Shown here piece after piece: positions 18,536 through 28,176 of a stretch of DNA of 61,849 nt (position 1 is its first letter; every line of letters starts with the position of its first letter). The stretch is from Sphacelaria rigidula (taxonomy: Eukaryota > Phaeophyceae > Sphacelariales). Both the position numbers and the translations under genes were made by a program. The notes under the pieces are model-generated. The model saw only the letters and a program-made list of their open reading frames with translations. It was not told the origin of the DNA and did not search any database. Location: contig CAXNAA020000002.1 of assembly GCA_964200075.2 (NCBI GenBank), positions 1 to 61,849 on the forward strand, written 5' to 3'.

Positions 18536-19987
18536 GGATTAGATTTGAATGTACTTGTTGCCAAGATTGTATTTTTTGAGAAGAGGTTGAAACTTGACAT
18601 CTGCGAAAAAATGTTTGCGTGTGGTGTAAAAGCGCACATGAAAGCAATCCGTGGTTTTTTGTCCAACAGCCACAAAAAAAGTGGAAAAAATGTGCGCGAC
18701 GAAGCCGAGCTTTCAAAACAAAACTTGGTTTGTGTAAGAACACAGTTTCTGCGCAATATGGCCCACCGTATAGACACAGACATGGTTCACCGATTTGCGC
18801 GAAGCTCTTCCAAATTCCGGGAAATTACGGACAAGACAACTATACCGGACTTTGTTTCGACAATTTTCGACGTCGGTGAAGAGTACGGCACGGTTTTGGA
18901 AAACGTCCTCAAGTACTACGATTGTGTCAACGGTTCCTTCAAGACCATCGATGGACCTATGCTAATCCGTAACGTGGTTGCTGACGCGAAGACAGATGCT
19001 AGGCAGCAAATGCTCCGAGTTTCTAAGGTGCCACCGTTGATCAACATCGACATCCGTCACGACGTGCCCGTATCCGAAATGATAGGTGACGCTCCGGTCA
19101 TCAAGGAGTGCCTTCAGGAGATTATTTTCAATGAACTGCGCCACGACGAGAACACGCATGTCTCTGTGCACGTTGCGGCGAGTCACGGTCCTTGCTACGT
19201 GACGTTCACCGTGGAAAACCAGGGTATTCGGAAAAGCGACGCCGACATGTTGAATAGTTTCACACCGTTCAATAGCATTCACAGAGGACTCGTGCACGGA
19301 TCTGGATTAGGTTTGGGACTTACCAGATGTAAACGCATGGCGCACGAACTGGGGGGCGATATTCACGTTCAGAACGGGGAGATCACCAGATTTTCACTTG
19401 TTGTCCCTTTGAAGCACGAGAAAGAGATACGTGTGCAGCAAGAAGGCATGGTCGTGAAATACGAGAGAAGGGAAAGCAATTGTTTAGTCGCATTCGATGT
19501 CGCCGATGAGTGAGACGTTTTCTCGCACGACACGATTTCGGCGACGACAACGCGACCTTCTATCTTGGTGGTGGATGACTCTGCTGTCGCCAGAAAACAA
19601 TTCCAAAAAATGATGGAGTATGTCGACATCGACGTCGACCTCTGCACAGGTCCGCACGAATGCTTGGAAAAGGCCAATGCCAAGAAATACGACGTCGTCT
19701 GCCTAGACATTATCATGCCCGTTATGTCAGGTGTTACCTGCGCTCACCACGTGCGCGAAGGAAATTCGGACAACAAGAACTCTCCCATCGTAATCATCAC
19801 GGCTGACAACTCCGTCGAGACGCGGCAGCTGTGCGCGTGCATTGAAGACAGCATGGTGCTAGAAAAGCCGGCGAAGCGCAACGTTTTGTTCAGGACTCTC
19901 GTGTCATCTATGAAAGACCTGCCGCAGAAGGAATGGATGCGAAGAACGTGGCACGAAAAAAACACAAGCGCAAATGTTGTCGCGTGA
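18527..19987 (+). pseudogene. hybrid histidine kinase with in-frame TGA
   Basis: Kinase part: H-box RTQFLRNMAHRIDTDM with the phospho-accepting His (residue about 80), a degenerate N-box, FTPF, and the G2 box GSGLGLGLTRCKRMAHELGG. Receiver part: VVDDSA, phospho-accepting Asp in VCLDIIMPVMSG, Thr in IITAD and Lys in LEKPA. TGA at 19511-19513 separates the two in the same frame, with a natural linker on both sides, so one hybrid protein is implied. Hybrid kinases of this kind are typical of phaeoviruses. No sensor or membrane domain is present. ATG 18611 is a likelier start than the GTG at 18527. Confidence 0.85.
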
Positions 19988-20022
19988 AACTAAAACAAGA
20001 TGTTTGTGATAACTTGACAAAG

Positions 20023-20187
20023 ATGTTGCTGGTCACTGACAAGATATTCTTAGTTTTCTACCTTTCCCTTCTCGTGCCGGCACTCGTATGCGCGACGATC
20101 GTATCGCAAGACTGCGTTGCGATTACTCTTATTTGCATGTACGCCGTGTTCTCTGTCAGACTGATTAGCTCGAATTGCATTTTTTAA
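20023..20187 (+). CDS. small two-segment membrane protein
   Basis: 54 residues, with hydrophobic stretches at IFLVFYLSLLVPALVCATIV and ITLICMYAVFSVRLI. It starts just after the receiver-domain end. A longer frame begins at 19933 but overlaps the kinase gene. No family recognised, and the reading is tentative. Confidence 0.35.
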   Translation: MLLVTDKIFLVFYLSLLVPALVCATIVSQDCVAITLICMYAVFSVRLISSNCIF

Positions 20188-20242
20188 AAATCCTTAGGGT
20201 ACGGGGTCGTGTCAGCACCACTGCTGCTGTTGCTCGAAGCCA

Positions 20243-21188
20243 ATGACAACGGCATGGGTTGACAGGTATCGACCACAGAGCTTTCAAGAGGTGGTCGGTA
20301 ATACGAAAACGGTTCAGATCCTATCCAACCTCGTGGAGAAGAAGCGGTCCATACCCAATCTGATGTTTTGTGGACCTTCTGGGTGCGGTAAGACTGTGTG
20401 TGTTGACATTTTGTGCAAAGCATTGGTCAGAGAGAACCGTGGTTCAAGAATTCTGCAAATGAGCTCTTTCGACGACAGAGGAATAGATGCGGTTAGGACG
20501 ACTATCAAGAACTTTGCGAGAGGAAGGGTAAAAACCGAGGAGAATCCCGTGTTGCAAAAGATTGTGGTTCTCGACGAGGCAGATTCGATGACAACTGGTG
20601 ATTTACTCTAACACCACGCGGTTCATCATCGTTTGCAACAACTCAACCAAGATAATCGAACCAATTCAGAGCAGGTGTGCCATTCTTCGGTTCTCTAAAG
20701 TTGAAGACAAGAACATCAGCCTAAGACTTCGTCAAGTTTGTGACATGGCCGGTTTTAGGTACAAACTCGACGGCATTAAAGCGCTGGCACGTGTCGCCGA
20801 CGGGGATGTGAGGAGCGCCTTGAACAATCTGGGCCCCACCGTATCAGCTTTCAACGAAGTCACTTCGAAGAACGTGTACAAAACATGTGACACTCCTCAG
20901 CCAGCCAAGGTTGAAGAAATTCTAGAGACTCTCCGACGCAGCACCGACTTCGTTCTTGCCTGTAGAAAACTGAAAGAAATGTGTGATGACGGACACTCGC
21001 CGACAGATGTCGTGTCGACTTTTTTCAAGACCATTTGTACATCATCGGATGTTGATGAAGGACAGCGTCTCGAAATTGCGAAGGCGATAGGATGGTCACA
21101 AGCCAGTGTATTGAACGGTGCGTCAACTTACCTTCAGCTCACGGACATGCTATGGAATATCGCCAAAGTTTTTCACGAAAGTGGTTAA
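20243..21188 (+). pseudogene. replication factor C small subunit-like, internal deletion
   Basis: Clamp-loader ATPase that would load the sliding clamp for the viral polymerase. Seen: WVDRYRPQSFQEVVGN, Walker A CGPSGCGKT, Walker B VVLDEADSMT, then after a frame change NTTRFIIVCNNSTKIIEPIQ with the SRC arginine finger (QSRCAILRFS) and the C-terminal helical collar. Between DEADSMTTG and YSNTTRF about ten residues of the conserved 'A-Q-x-A-L-R-R-x-x-E' segment are missing, a deletion of roughly 30 bases that also shifts the frame at about 20600. Start ATG 20243 matches the usual N-terminus. Confidence 0.88.
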
Positions 21189-21216
21189 TTTGCACAACTG
21201 GAGAAATTAAATGTAG

Positions 21217-21675
21217 ATGATAAGAAAGAAATTCATGTCTGTCGTCGCAAAGTACGTTGCACCGTCGTTTCTGCTTACTCCTTCGGGAATCACCCTCTAT
21301 CAATCGCGACCTCCGGCGACCGGTTCAGTGGCTTTTGCGAAAGGATCCGCGGCGCTGGCAGCGTCAGTCGTTCTACAGCTCCTCGTCATCAGGCGATGCG
21401 CGATGAGGGGCAAGCCATCCAACATGCAGGGGCTGTTTGTACTTGTATACCCTGTACTCCTCCTCTCTTCGATGGCACTGAGCTTTATGCTATACAACAA
21501 CATTCCGCCACAGATGCTATTATTATTTTTGTCGGGTGGGGGTGGACCTCGACGGCTCGGCGCGTTCGGAAACCAGCCCATTCACCAGTACAGGCTAAGT
21601 GACGTTGTCGATCGCGTGAGAGAAATCGTCGGAGACAGGATGAACCAGGGCTTGTATGATGTGCGAGAGCGTTGA
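21217..21675 (+). CDS. membrane protein, 152 aa
   Basis: Two or three hydrophobic segments (ALAASVVLQLLVIRR, LFVLVYPVLLLSSMALSFML) followed by a soluble C-terminal tail of about 55 residues. No family recognised. Intact, and in line with another membrane-protein gene 43 bp downstream on the same strand. Confidence 0.6.
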   Translation: MIRKKFMSVVAKYVAPSFLLTPSGITLYQSRPPATGSVAFAKGSAALAASVVLQLLVIRRCAMRGKPSNMQGLFVLVYPVLLLSSMALSFMLYNNIPPQMLLLFLSGGGGPRRLGAFGNQPIHQYRLSDVVDRVREIVGDRMNQGLYDVRER

Positions 21676-21717
21676 TTCAAAAACAAATTTTGTGACGTTA
21701 GTGGTATAGAAGACAAT

Positions 21718-22539
21718 ATGGAATTTTCGTCTAACATTTTGAATTCAAATCTTGGGAACAGTTTGTTACAAGCCGGGACAGCTGTCGCCTCCGGAAAATC
21801 CGCGAAAGATGTCGCCAAGAGAATGGTAACCCGGAAGCAGACAAGGCTACTCGAAAGCCACTTCATGCAGGCCGCCGACGCATACTCTTCGGGATACAGC
21901 ACTTTCAATGCGCCAAGCATGATGAAGTTTGGGGTTTCGGGTGGCATCGCGCTGGCGACGTGGACCACGATTTACATGGTCAACAAATCGAATCGGGATG
22001 CCGACGACGCAACGGAAGAACCTTTCAAGGCTCCCGCGATCGCAGGCACCGCCGCCTTCTTCGCGGCGTTTTTCTCGGTTTTGGTATTTGACACTGTTCG
22101 AAGACAAAAAACCTTCTCCAATTTTACTGGCACAAACATGTTTATGCAATATGCCATGTTTTTCTCTGATCCACTGGCTCTTTTGTCGACCGTACTTGAG
22201 GTAGCTTCCCCTCTCGATTTCAAACAGAGCGTGCTTGCGGGGACGATCGTTGCTGTCGCTGCTGTGGTTGTGGCGAAAAAGTTTTACTTTGTGTTTAAAC
22301 AAAACGACCTTTAAAAAGAGGTCTTTACCCAAATCGCAAACGTTTTGGACGCTTGCCAAGGCCCGGGCAAGGCCGGGTGCAGCCACAAGCACGCCGGCTA
22401 CGTGGAGGCTTTCGCCAATATGGTCAAGCCCTATATCGATCAGATTAACTACGTCTTGCCCGATTCGCTCGACGCCGGTGAAGTCGCACGCGACATTGCG
22501 TCGAGGCAGATCTTCGACACTTTGAGAAATCGAGTGTAA
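21718..22539 (+). pseudogene. membrane protein with in-frame TAA
   Basis: The frame from ATG 21718 has hydrophobic stretches at VSGGIALATWTTIYMV, AIAGTAAFFAAFFSVLVF and AGTIVAVAAVVVAKKF. It stops with TAA at 22312-22314. The same frame then continues without an ATG for 74 codons (EVFTQIANVLDACQGPGKAG) to 22539. The continuation is protein-like and leaves no other gene in the gap, so the TAA is probably a nonsense mutation in a 273-residue protein. No family recognised. Confidence 0.65.
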
Positions 22540-22556
22540 AAAGATTTGGGATGACG

Positions 22557-24196
22557 TTACAATTTATTGTGCGACGTGTTCCAGTTTAGGATTAGGGCAA
22601 AAAAAACGTAAACGTAAACGCTTTCCCAATCCTTGTCTTTTGTCTTTGACACCGGGTTGATCGACGAAGAAGCAGGTTCTGGTGGCGACAGCGATGGGGT
22701 GTCGGTTTCAATCGAAACTGTATTTCCCCATGCAAAGTTTGTGGCGGTCAAGAACATTTTGCTCACCGCCACGACCGACAAAAATGGCATAAAAAATTTG
22801 TTCAGAAAGAAACCAGCAATCATCTGTGTCCTCTCGGGAACGATGCAGAGAATCCAGGCGAATGCGTACAAGTAGGGTATGGCGATGATCGTCGAAAGGA
22901 AGACAATGCCGATGATTGAAAACTGGGTGATATATATCCAGAAGCACGTGTAAGAAATGAAACCAAAGAGGATTGTAAAAACGCGACCAATGTCAACTAT
23001 GGTCGCTGCCTTGATGTACAGGGGTATGTTACTGGTGTAAATCAACACCATGGAGTTGAAAAATGAATTTGAAGACCACCTCCTTCTCTGCTTGATGAAA
23101 GACTTCGCATTGAGCGCAGGCTCTGCGTGGACAAACGCGCGCCAATTCATCTGTAGGTTGGCCCCTTGTCTCAATAGAAGAGTGGTGTACCGCCGATCGG
23201 TCCCCTGCATCCTTGTGACCGTTTGAAGCAGGCTGCTCGTTTTCGTCGGAAGCTTTCCATACTTTTCAATCGCGACGTCGGTGCGTGTCCCGATTCTGAT
23301 CATGTTGGAACATCCTGGAAGACACGTCGTCGAATTTAAGAGACTTTCTGTCATACGCCTCACGATCAGCGAAAAAAAATACTGAAAATCCTGCATCATT
23401 ACAAACCCCCGTTCCGTCCAGGACGCGTCCTCCTTCAAATATGTTCTGAGCAGTCCAGAGACACCATCGAGGTTGTCGTCATCAACCAGAGACTTGAGCA
23501 TTTCGTTTAGACAGTTCTCGTCAGAGGCAGTGTCCCCGTCCGTGTGATAAATGTAGTCAACTCTTGGTACGTCGATGGAGCTGATGTCCGGGATACCGGT
23601 AGTGATGAACTTTTCCCCGATGATCAAGGAATCCTTCTTGCCCGAGTTGTTCTCCTTGTGTGAGAGAATTACGATCGTGTTGTTGTATGTGCCTACGAAG
23701 TACGACAACTTGGTGTCTTCTTTACTCTTCCAGTTCTGGTACCATTTATCTTCTTCAGAAATTGTGCCGAAATCCACGACGTCGACCACCGAGTCATAGA
23801 GGCCGTGTTATGTTCACCCAGTCCATCGAAGAGAAGAACGACCAGTACGGTTGTGTTTGTGGAAAGTTTTTGTGTTGTCAAACCATCCAGGTTTTTTTTC
23901 AACAAGCTGGCATCTTCGTTGTAAACGGGTACCAGGCAGCATATTGTGCTGACTTGTTCGGTGGGAATGTCGGGCAGAGATCTCACGATCTTTTTGATGT
24001 TACATATTTGATGAAAAACGTTTACGAGGTCTCTCATGTGTCCACCGGCAACAAAGAGCGCGACGATCAAGTACCCATAATCCAGATACAGTAGGAGGAC
24101 AGCTAAAAGTAGATTAAACATAATGTACGCCGCAAACAAGCAGTTTTTTTTCGCGTGGATGTTCATCGCTACGCAACACGTATACGTGTGAAACAT
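22557..24196 (-). pseudogene. processive family-2 glycosyltransferase, frameshifted
   Basis: Membrane polysaccharide synthase related to chitin and hyaluronan synthases. The N-terminal frame (from 24196) has two transmembrane segments and CLVPVYNEDASLLKKNLDGL. The frame changes near 23805 and resumes at LYDSVVDVVDFG. The second part has the DxD-like YHTDGDT, CLPGCSNMIR, the acceptor-site motif KQRRRWSSN and four to five C-terminal transmembrane segments. The order of D-x-D and Q-x-x-R-W defines processive synthases. The neighbouring minus-strand nucleotide-sugar dehydrogenase probably supplied its substrate. Product (hyaluronan, chitin or a uronan) cannot be told from sequence. Confidence 0.85.
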
Positions 24197-24201
24197 TTTT
24201 T

Positions 24202-25014
24202 TTAAGTGTCACAAGACTTGGTTTTGTGTGTCAGACTGTTGGTGTCCGAGTATCGTAGGACGAACTCCGACAGGTTCGTCTCACCCATGTGTTCTTTCAG
24301 GATCACGCAGTTTGGCAGAACGCAATGTCCACCGATTACCTTTTGCCCCTCCTCGTTTGTAGGAATAGGTGTCAACACAGGTCGGCACACGTTGGGTTTA
24401 CCGAGATCCCTGTAGCCGACGTTGTACCCCGTCTGCCACCTCGTGAAAACCTTTGCAAAGTCGACACCGTTGTCCTCGCACAGATGCGACACGTCGGTGA
24501 TGGCAGTAATGTTTACCCCATACAGAGTAGTCGAGACAACTTTTGCCAGCTCCGACTCCTTCGCTCGACACGTGACGGGTTTCATATTGAGAGACTTCAG
24601 GTGTTGGATCAAGAGCGGTTTGATCGACTCGTCTTGAAAGAAACGGTCGCTCAGACCGACATACTTCTCGAAAGTGAGCAACCCTTCTGTCAGGTTTGGG
24701 TGCACTCCGCGCACGGGCGATTGAACACACACTAGACTTGGAAATTCGGCCTGCAAGCGATCTGTGCATCCCACCTCGACGGTAGACTGGATGATGATCA
24801 CGCAACCATCCCGCAATTGAAGATCGCGCAAGACTTCCACAAAACTGTCGTAGTCGAAGAATTGCGTGCAGATATTTACCATTTCACACTTGGACAAGGA
24901 AGAGTCCAGTCCTTGGAAAGGGTCTCGCACGATGACGTCGGTAATATCGGCCAACTTGTACACCTCGTGCAGAGAGGCACCTATTTGTCCATTTCCCAAA
25001 ATACCTATCGACAT
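24202..25014 (-). CDS. UDP-glucose/GDP-mannose dehydrogenase family protein
   Basis: NAD-dependent oxidation of a nucleotide sugar to its uronic acid. Seen: Rossmann motif GILGNGQIGASLH at the N-terminus, STVEVGCTDRL, a central helix AKVVSTTLYGVNITAI with the usual Lys, and IGGHCVLPNCVIL containing the catalytic Cys of the G-G-x-C-x-P motif. At 270 residues it lacks the C-terminal NDP-sugar domain of full-length enzymes (about 390-450), so it is a short variant or has another sugar-acid substrate. I placed the start at 25014, just after a TATA-like block, rather than 25068. It lies 5 bp upstream of the glycosyltransferase on the same strand. Confidence 0.75.
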   Translation of the reverse strand: MSIGILGNGQIGASLHEVYKLADITDVIVRDPFQGLDSSLSKCEMVNICTQFFDYDSFVEVLRDLQLRDGCVIIIQSTVEVGCTDRLQAEFPSLVCVQSPVRGVHPNLTEGLLTFEKYVGLSDRFFQDESIKPLLIQHLKSLNMKPVTCRAKESELAKVVSTTLYGVNITAITDVSHLCEDNGVDFAKVFTRWQTGYNVGYRDLGKPNVCRPVLTPIPTNEEGQKVIGGHCVLPNCVILKEHMGETNLSEFVLRYSDTNSLTHKTKSCDT

Positions 25015-25029
25015 GGTTGCACGTTCTTG

Positions 25030-25038
25030 ATATATAAG
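25030..25038 (-). promoter_or_regulatory. TATA-like block for the dehydrogenase
   Basis: On the minus strand CTTATATATC lies about 20 bp before ATG 25014. It falls inside a longer frame upstream, which is why I prefer the internal ATG. Confidence 0.4.
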
Positions 25039-25064
25039 CAGAATATTTTCATCCAAATGTCCGC

Positions 25065-26009
25065 TCATTGCAACGACATCGCAGTCAGAGGAGAAGACGA
25101 CGTCTGCAGCGACATGGCCGTCGGCCGAGCAGACAAGCTAGTCGTCTGATCCACGGAGTATGACGTTATCTTTGGAGCGGTGACGTTGCGACCGTTGACG
25201 ATGTTTTCCCACTGCACGATGATGTATCGGATAAAGTCTCCTCTTTTTCTTGCGTTGTTCTTTGCGGCGCCGTTCCCGTACACCATGAGCATGTCCGAAA
25301 TAACCTTTTGACACGCCTGGTCGGGGAACTTCGACAACGCGGCCATGGTATTGTCTTCGAAACCGTGATCATCGTTTCTTGCGTGAACATCTCCTGGATT
25401 CGACCCAAGAAACGCGTCCAGTAGACTCACGCCTAGTGCATAAATGTCATGCGTGCTGTCAACGACGGGATTCGGCATTGGCATGTATCCTGGAGTTCCG
25501 CTGAATCTTTTTTTCTGCATGTACTTCGCGCACGAACGCGCCAAGCCCACGTCGCCGAGAGCGGCCTTCGCAATAGTTCCGTGGGCATCGGTGTTCATAA
25601 GGATATTGTCGGGCTTGATGTCGCCATGGACGACACATTTGTCGTGCAAGTGTATGTATGCAATGCCTCGCATACAGTCCCTCCCAACGACGGCGACCTC
25701 GCCCAAGGATTTCAGTTTCTTGGCGTTGCCTTTAAACATGTCCATGACGATGTAACGAGAGTCGTACGCGATCATACACACTATGTTTGGATGGCGGAAC
25801 TCCATCAGAATACCGATTTCTTCCAAGAGTTCTGCCTTTGCCTGTCGACGAACCTCGGGCATCTGGTCTTTTCCCGTGAGCAGTTCTTTCACGGCGACCG
25901 GTGTGTCGCAGTACAGCGCCCTTTTCACATTGCCGAAAGAACCTCGCCCTAAAAATTCTCGCTCGGGGAAAGGTCATCGCTTTAGTTCTTGAACGTTCAT
26001 CGTGGACAT
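25065..26009 (-). pseudogene. Ser/Thr protein kinase with early in-frame TGA
   Basis: The frame begins MSTMNVQELKR at 26009, meets TGA at 25974-25976, and continues in the same frame with the glycine loop LGRGSFGNVKRAL, VAVKE (ATP-binding Lys), HGDIKPDN (catalytic loop), DVG in place of DFG, and SGTPGYMPMP (activation segment/APE region). The domain is otherwise complete. The TGA removes the natural start, and a GTG inside the glycine loop would be a poor substitute because it loses the loop. The C-terminal 40 residues are Ser/Thr-rich. Kinases of this type occur in phaeoviruses. Likely substrate unknown. Confidence 0.82.
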
Positions 26010-26081
26010 TGGTTCTTAGTTAAACACACGCAGTATTTTTTTTCGCGAAAACTGCGTTTCAGCGAGTGTGTTTTTTTAATG

Positions 26082-26723
26082 TCACATGAAATCACAAACC
26101 AAGTTGACGAGACTCTTTGGTAGCGACATCAAGCTTCTCACCAAAGCGCTCTCGTATGGTCCGTTATGGTCCATGTACGCGCGCTTAATCGGGAGAGACC
26201 TCTGCCAGTTCCCTTCTCTGTGGCAATCGTCGTTCAACTCCTTGCCCATCTGTACCACCGTTCCCCCCATCTCCATGTACTTCATAGTAATATCCAGATC
26301 TCTCGGAAACACGGCGTCTCTGTCGTACAATCTGCACTTGTACGTCGTCCAAATATGCTCCATCATACCCGTCGTGGTACAGTGACAATACGGTCTCGCC
26401 GTTGCGATCACCGACCCACCATTTTTCACACAAAAGTCGAGAGTCTCGGGGCGTCCCGATCGTATGACCGACGCAATGCTGTTGCAAGCGCCAATCGGAC
26501 TTCCCCATCGAATACAGTTCTGCAAAATGTCAACCCTTCCTATCTCCCATGCGTTGAATACAACAGGTTTCGTCAACAGATCTTTGGCATCCAAGACTTG
26601 ATAAATATTGTTGTCGCCGGGTCTCATCATCATGTACAGACGCAAAAATCGGAAAACACGGCTACCGTTGCTGCGTACCATCGATTGGATTTCACTCACA
26701 GCGTCGTCGCAAAGCGTAACCAT
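26082..26723 (-). CDS. ankyrin-like protein with C-terminal F-box-like helix
   Basis: 213 residues. Degenerate ankyrin-type helix pairs are visible (AWEIGRVDILQNCIRWGSP, then GRPETLDFCVKNGG). The end SLPKSLVNLVCDFM looks like a short F-box-type or PRANC-like helix. A role in targeting proteins for ubiquitination is a guess from the architecture. Intact, with an IS4 fragment immediately upstream. Confidence 0.55.
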   Translation of the reverse strand: MVTLCDDAVSEIQSMVRSNGSRVFRFLRLYMMMRPGDNNIYQVLDAKDLLTKPVVFNAWEIGRVDILQNCIRWGSPIGACNSIASVIRSGRPETLDFCVKNGGSVIATARPYCHCTTTGMMEHIWTTYKCRLYDRDAVFPRDLDITMKYMEMGGTVVQMGKELNDDCHREGNWQRSLPIKRAYMDHNGPYESALVRSLMSLPKSLVNLVCDFM

Positions 26724-26795
26724 TCATTTCCTTTGATCTCTGTCAACAATAAAATTGTCGAGAAGAAGAATTGCGAGGACGACGTAACACGTGTG

Positions 26796-27028
26796 GTGTT
26801 CGTTGTCCATCCTCAGAATGTGACCAACACCTCTCTCTTGAGTACAGCACTTGACGAGAGTGTAGAACAGGGAGGATGTGTCTATTTTACGGCGTCTCTG
26901 AATCCATTGTTCGTCGCATTTTTTGAAGACATCATAAATCTCGTGATGAGTCGAGTAAGTCATTTCAGGTTTGTTTATATTTTTACAAAACATTCAACTT
27001 TCCAATGTGCCTAACTTTACAACAATGG
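26796..27028 (-). mobile_element. 5' fragment of an IS4-like transposase
   Basis: The frame beginning at 26963 (MTYSTHHEIYDVFKKCDEQW) encodes about 55 residues that match, with substitutions, the N-terminus of the transposase at 33823. The upstream leader ACTTTCCAA...TAACTTTACAACAATG is also shared. Similarity ends near 26796 and no catalytic part follows. This is a truncated second copy of the element at 33.1-33.9 kb, here without the stop codon that the other copy has. Confidence 0.7.
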
Positions 27029-27071
27029 GTTCGATGGACATTCCTGTTCTGTACCGTACGACAAAAATAAA

Positions 27072-27692
27072 ATGTTGCTTAATCAGCATCCGGTCATGGA
27101 AACCACGCCCACCCTGTACGACGCGATCGGCGTGAGCGCAGATGCTCCCGCCGACAAAATCAAGAGAAAGGTGCGTAAGCTAGTGGACGAAGTCAGAGGA
27201 TCGGATAAAAGGAACTCGGAGAAAAACGAACTCATCCGCTTCTTCAAGAGCGCAAGGGACACTCTAACGAGTCCTGACGCGAGAAAAGAGTATGACCAGT
27301 CAATCGGCATCGAGACCGTCTCAAACAATGACACTGCTGCCGATGATGCGGAGTCAGTCGTATCCTTCCAACCCTTTCAGCCGTTTGGTGCTCTTGGTGC
27401 ACTCGGTAGTATTGGTTCGCTCCTCGGCCCCATAGAGTCATCACCCTCTCGTTCACCTGCCACGTCGTTGATGAGGCTCTTCGGAGCGGATATCGATGAC
27501 ATGTTCTCCAACAGCATCATACCGGAAGAAATGTCTGCGTCCACCGGAAGCTTGAAACCTGGAAGTTTTCAGGTCTTGGAGTATACTAAAGTCCGAAACC
27601 CCGATGGTGGGTTCGACGAGTTCGGGTTCACGCGACAGGGAGACATGAGGAACGATCGGGTCACAGAGAAACGCTTCGAGCGCAAGTCCTGA
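27072..27692 (+). CDS. J-domain-like protein without HPD
   Basis: 206 residues. Residues 12-78 follow the DnaJ fold pattern: LYDAIGVSADAPADKIKRKV, then FFKSARDTLTSPDARKEYDQ. The HPD tripeptide needed to stimulate Hsp70 is absent, so it would not act as a normal co-chaperone. The middle is Gly/Ser/Pro-rich. The end, SFQVLEYTKVRNPDGGFDEF, resembles C-terminal substrate-side motifs of some DnaJ proteins. Intact. An internal ATG at 27096 is an alternative start. Confidence 0.7.
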   Translation: MLLNQHPVMETTPTLYDAIGVSADAPADKIKRKVRKLVDEVRGSDKRNSEKNELIRFFKSARDTLTSPDARKEYDQSIGIETVSNNDTAADDAESVVSFQPFQPFGALGALGSIGSLLGPIESSPSRSPATSLMRLFGADIDDMFSNSIIPEEMSASTGSLKPGSFQVLEYTKVRNPDGGFDEFGFTRQGDMRNDRVTEKRFERKS

Positions 27693-27750
27693 GTTTCCGG
27701 GAAACTTTCTTCATATTTTTCTACTGTACGACGACTTTAGCATCATCTTC

Positions 27751-28176
27751 ATGACATATCGTCCAACGCCTGCCAAAAGACGAAGAGTCCATCGACCGGC
27801 GAAAAAGCCGCGATAATCAGTAAATCAAACATATGCGCTGTACCAGAATCCTGTGGAGGTCGTCGCATCGCCCGTGACGGACGAAGAACGAGCATTTTTC
27901 TTCGAGTGGGTGACGAAAAGAAACCTGGAGAATCAGTACGTTGTTCTGGCGTTGACATATTGGATGCGAGTCAAGTCCAAGATATGGACATGTTTTATAG
28001 TACACCGAAAAGAATTTTATATGATTGTGTGCGTCCACATATCGCTGAAGTGGCTTGGATACGACGAGGTTCGCAAGTGTAACATCAAGGACTTGAGAGA
28101 AATCGCGCCGATAACGATGGACACGCATCAACAAATCGAGTTCCTCATCCTCGGCGAACTAGGGTGGGACCTGTGA
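27751..28176 (+). pseudogene. cyclin-like protein with in-frame TAA
   Basis: The frame from ATG 27751 has a basic N-terminus, a TAA at 27814-27816, and continues in the same frame with a cyclin-box-like helical domain: NQYVVLALTYWMRVKSK, then VCVHISLKWLGYDEVRKCNI and a final QIEFLILGELGWDL, matching helices 1-5 of the cyclin fold ('l-A-v-x-Y-x-x-R', 'L-K', 'E-x-x-I-L-x-x-L-x-W-D-L'). It would bind a host cyclin-dependent kinase. ATGs after the stop (27853) could still start most of the domain. Only the first cyclin fold is present. Confidence 0.65.

Noticed and set aside
8154-26009. Alternative genetic code or stop read-through explaining in-frame TGA and TAA codons
   Set aside because: All three stop codons occur inside frames, the same codons also end genes normally, and frameshifts are just as common. 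Decay explains all of it.
26166-27014. 282-codon plus-strand frame
   Set aside because: It is antisense to the ankyrin-like gene and the IS4 fragment and shows no protein-like pattern.
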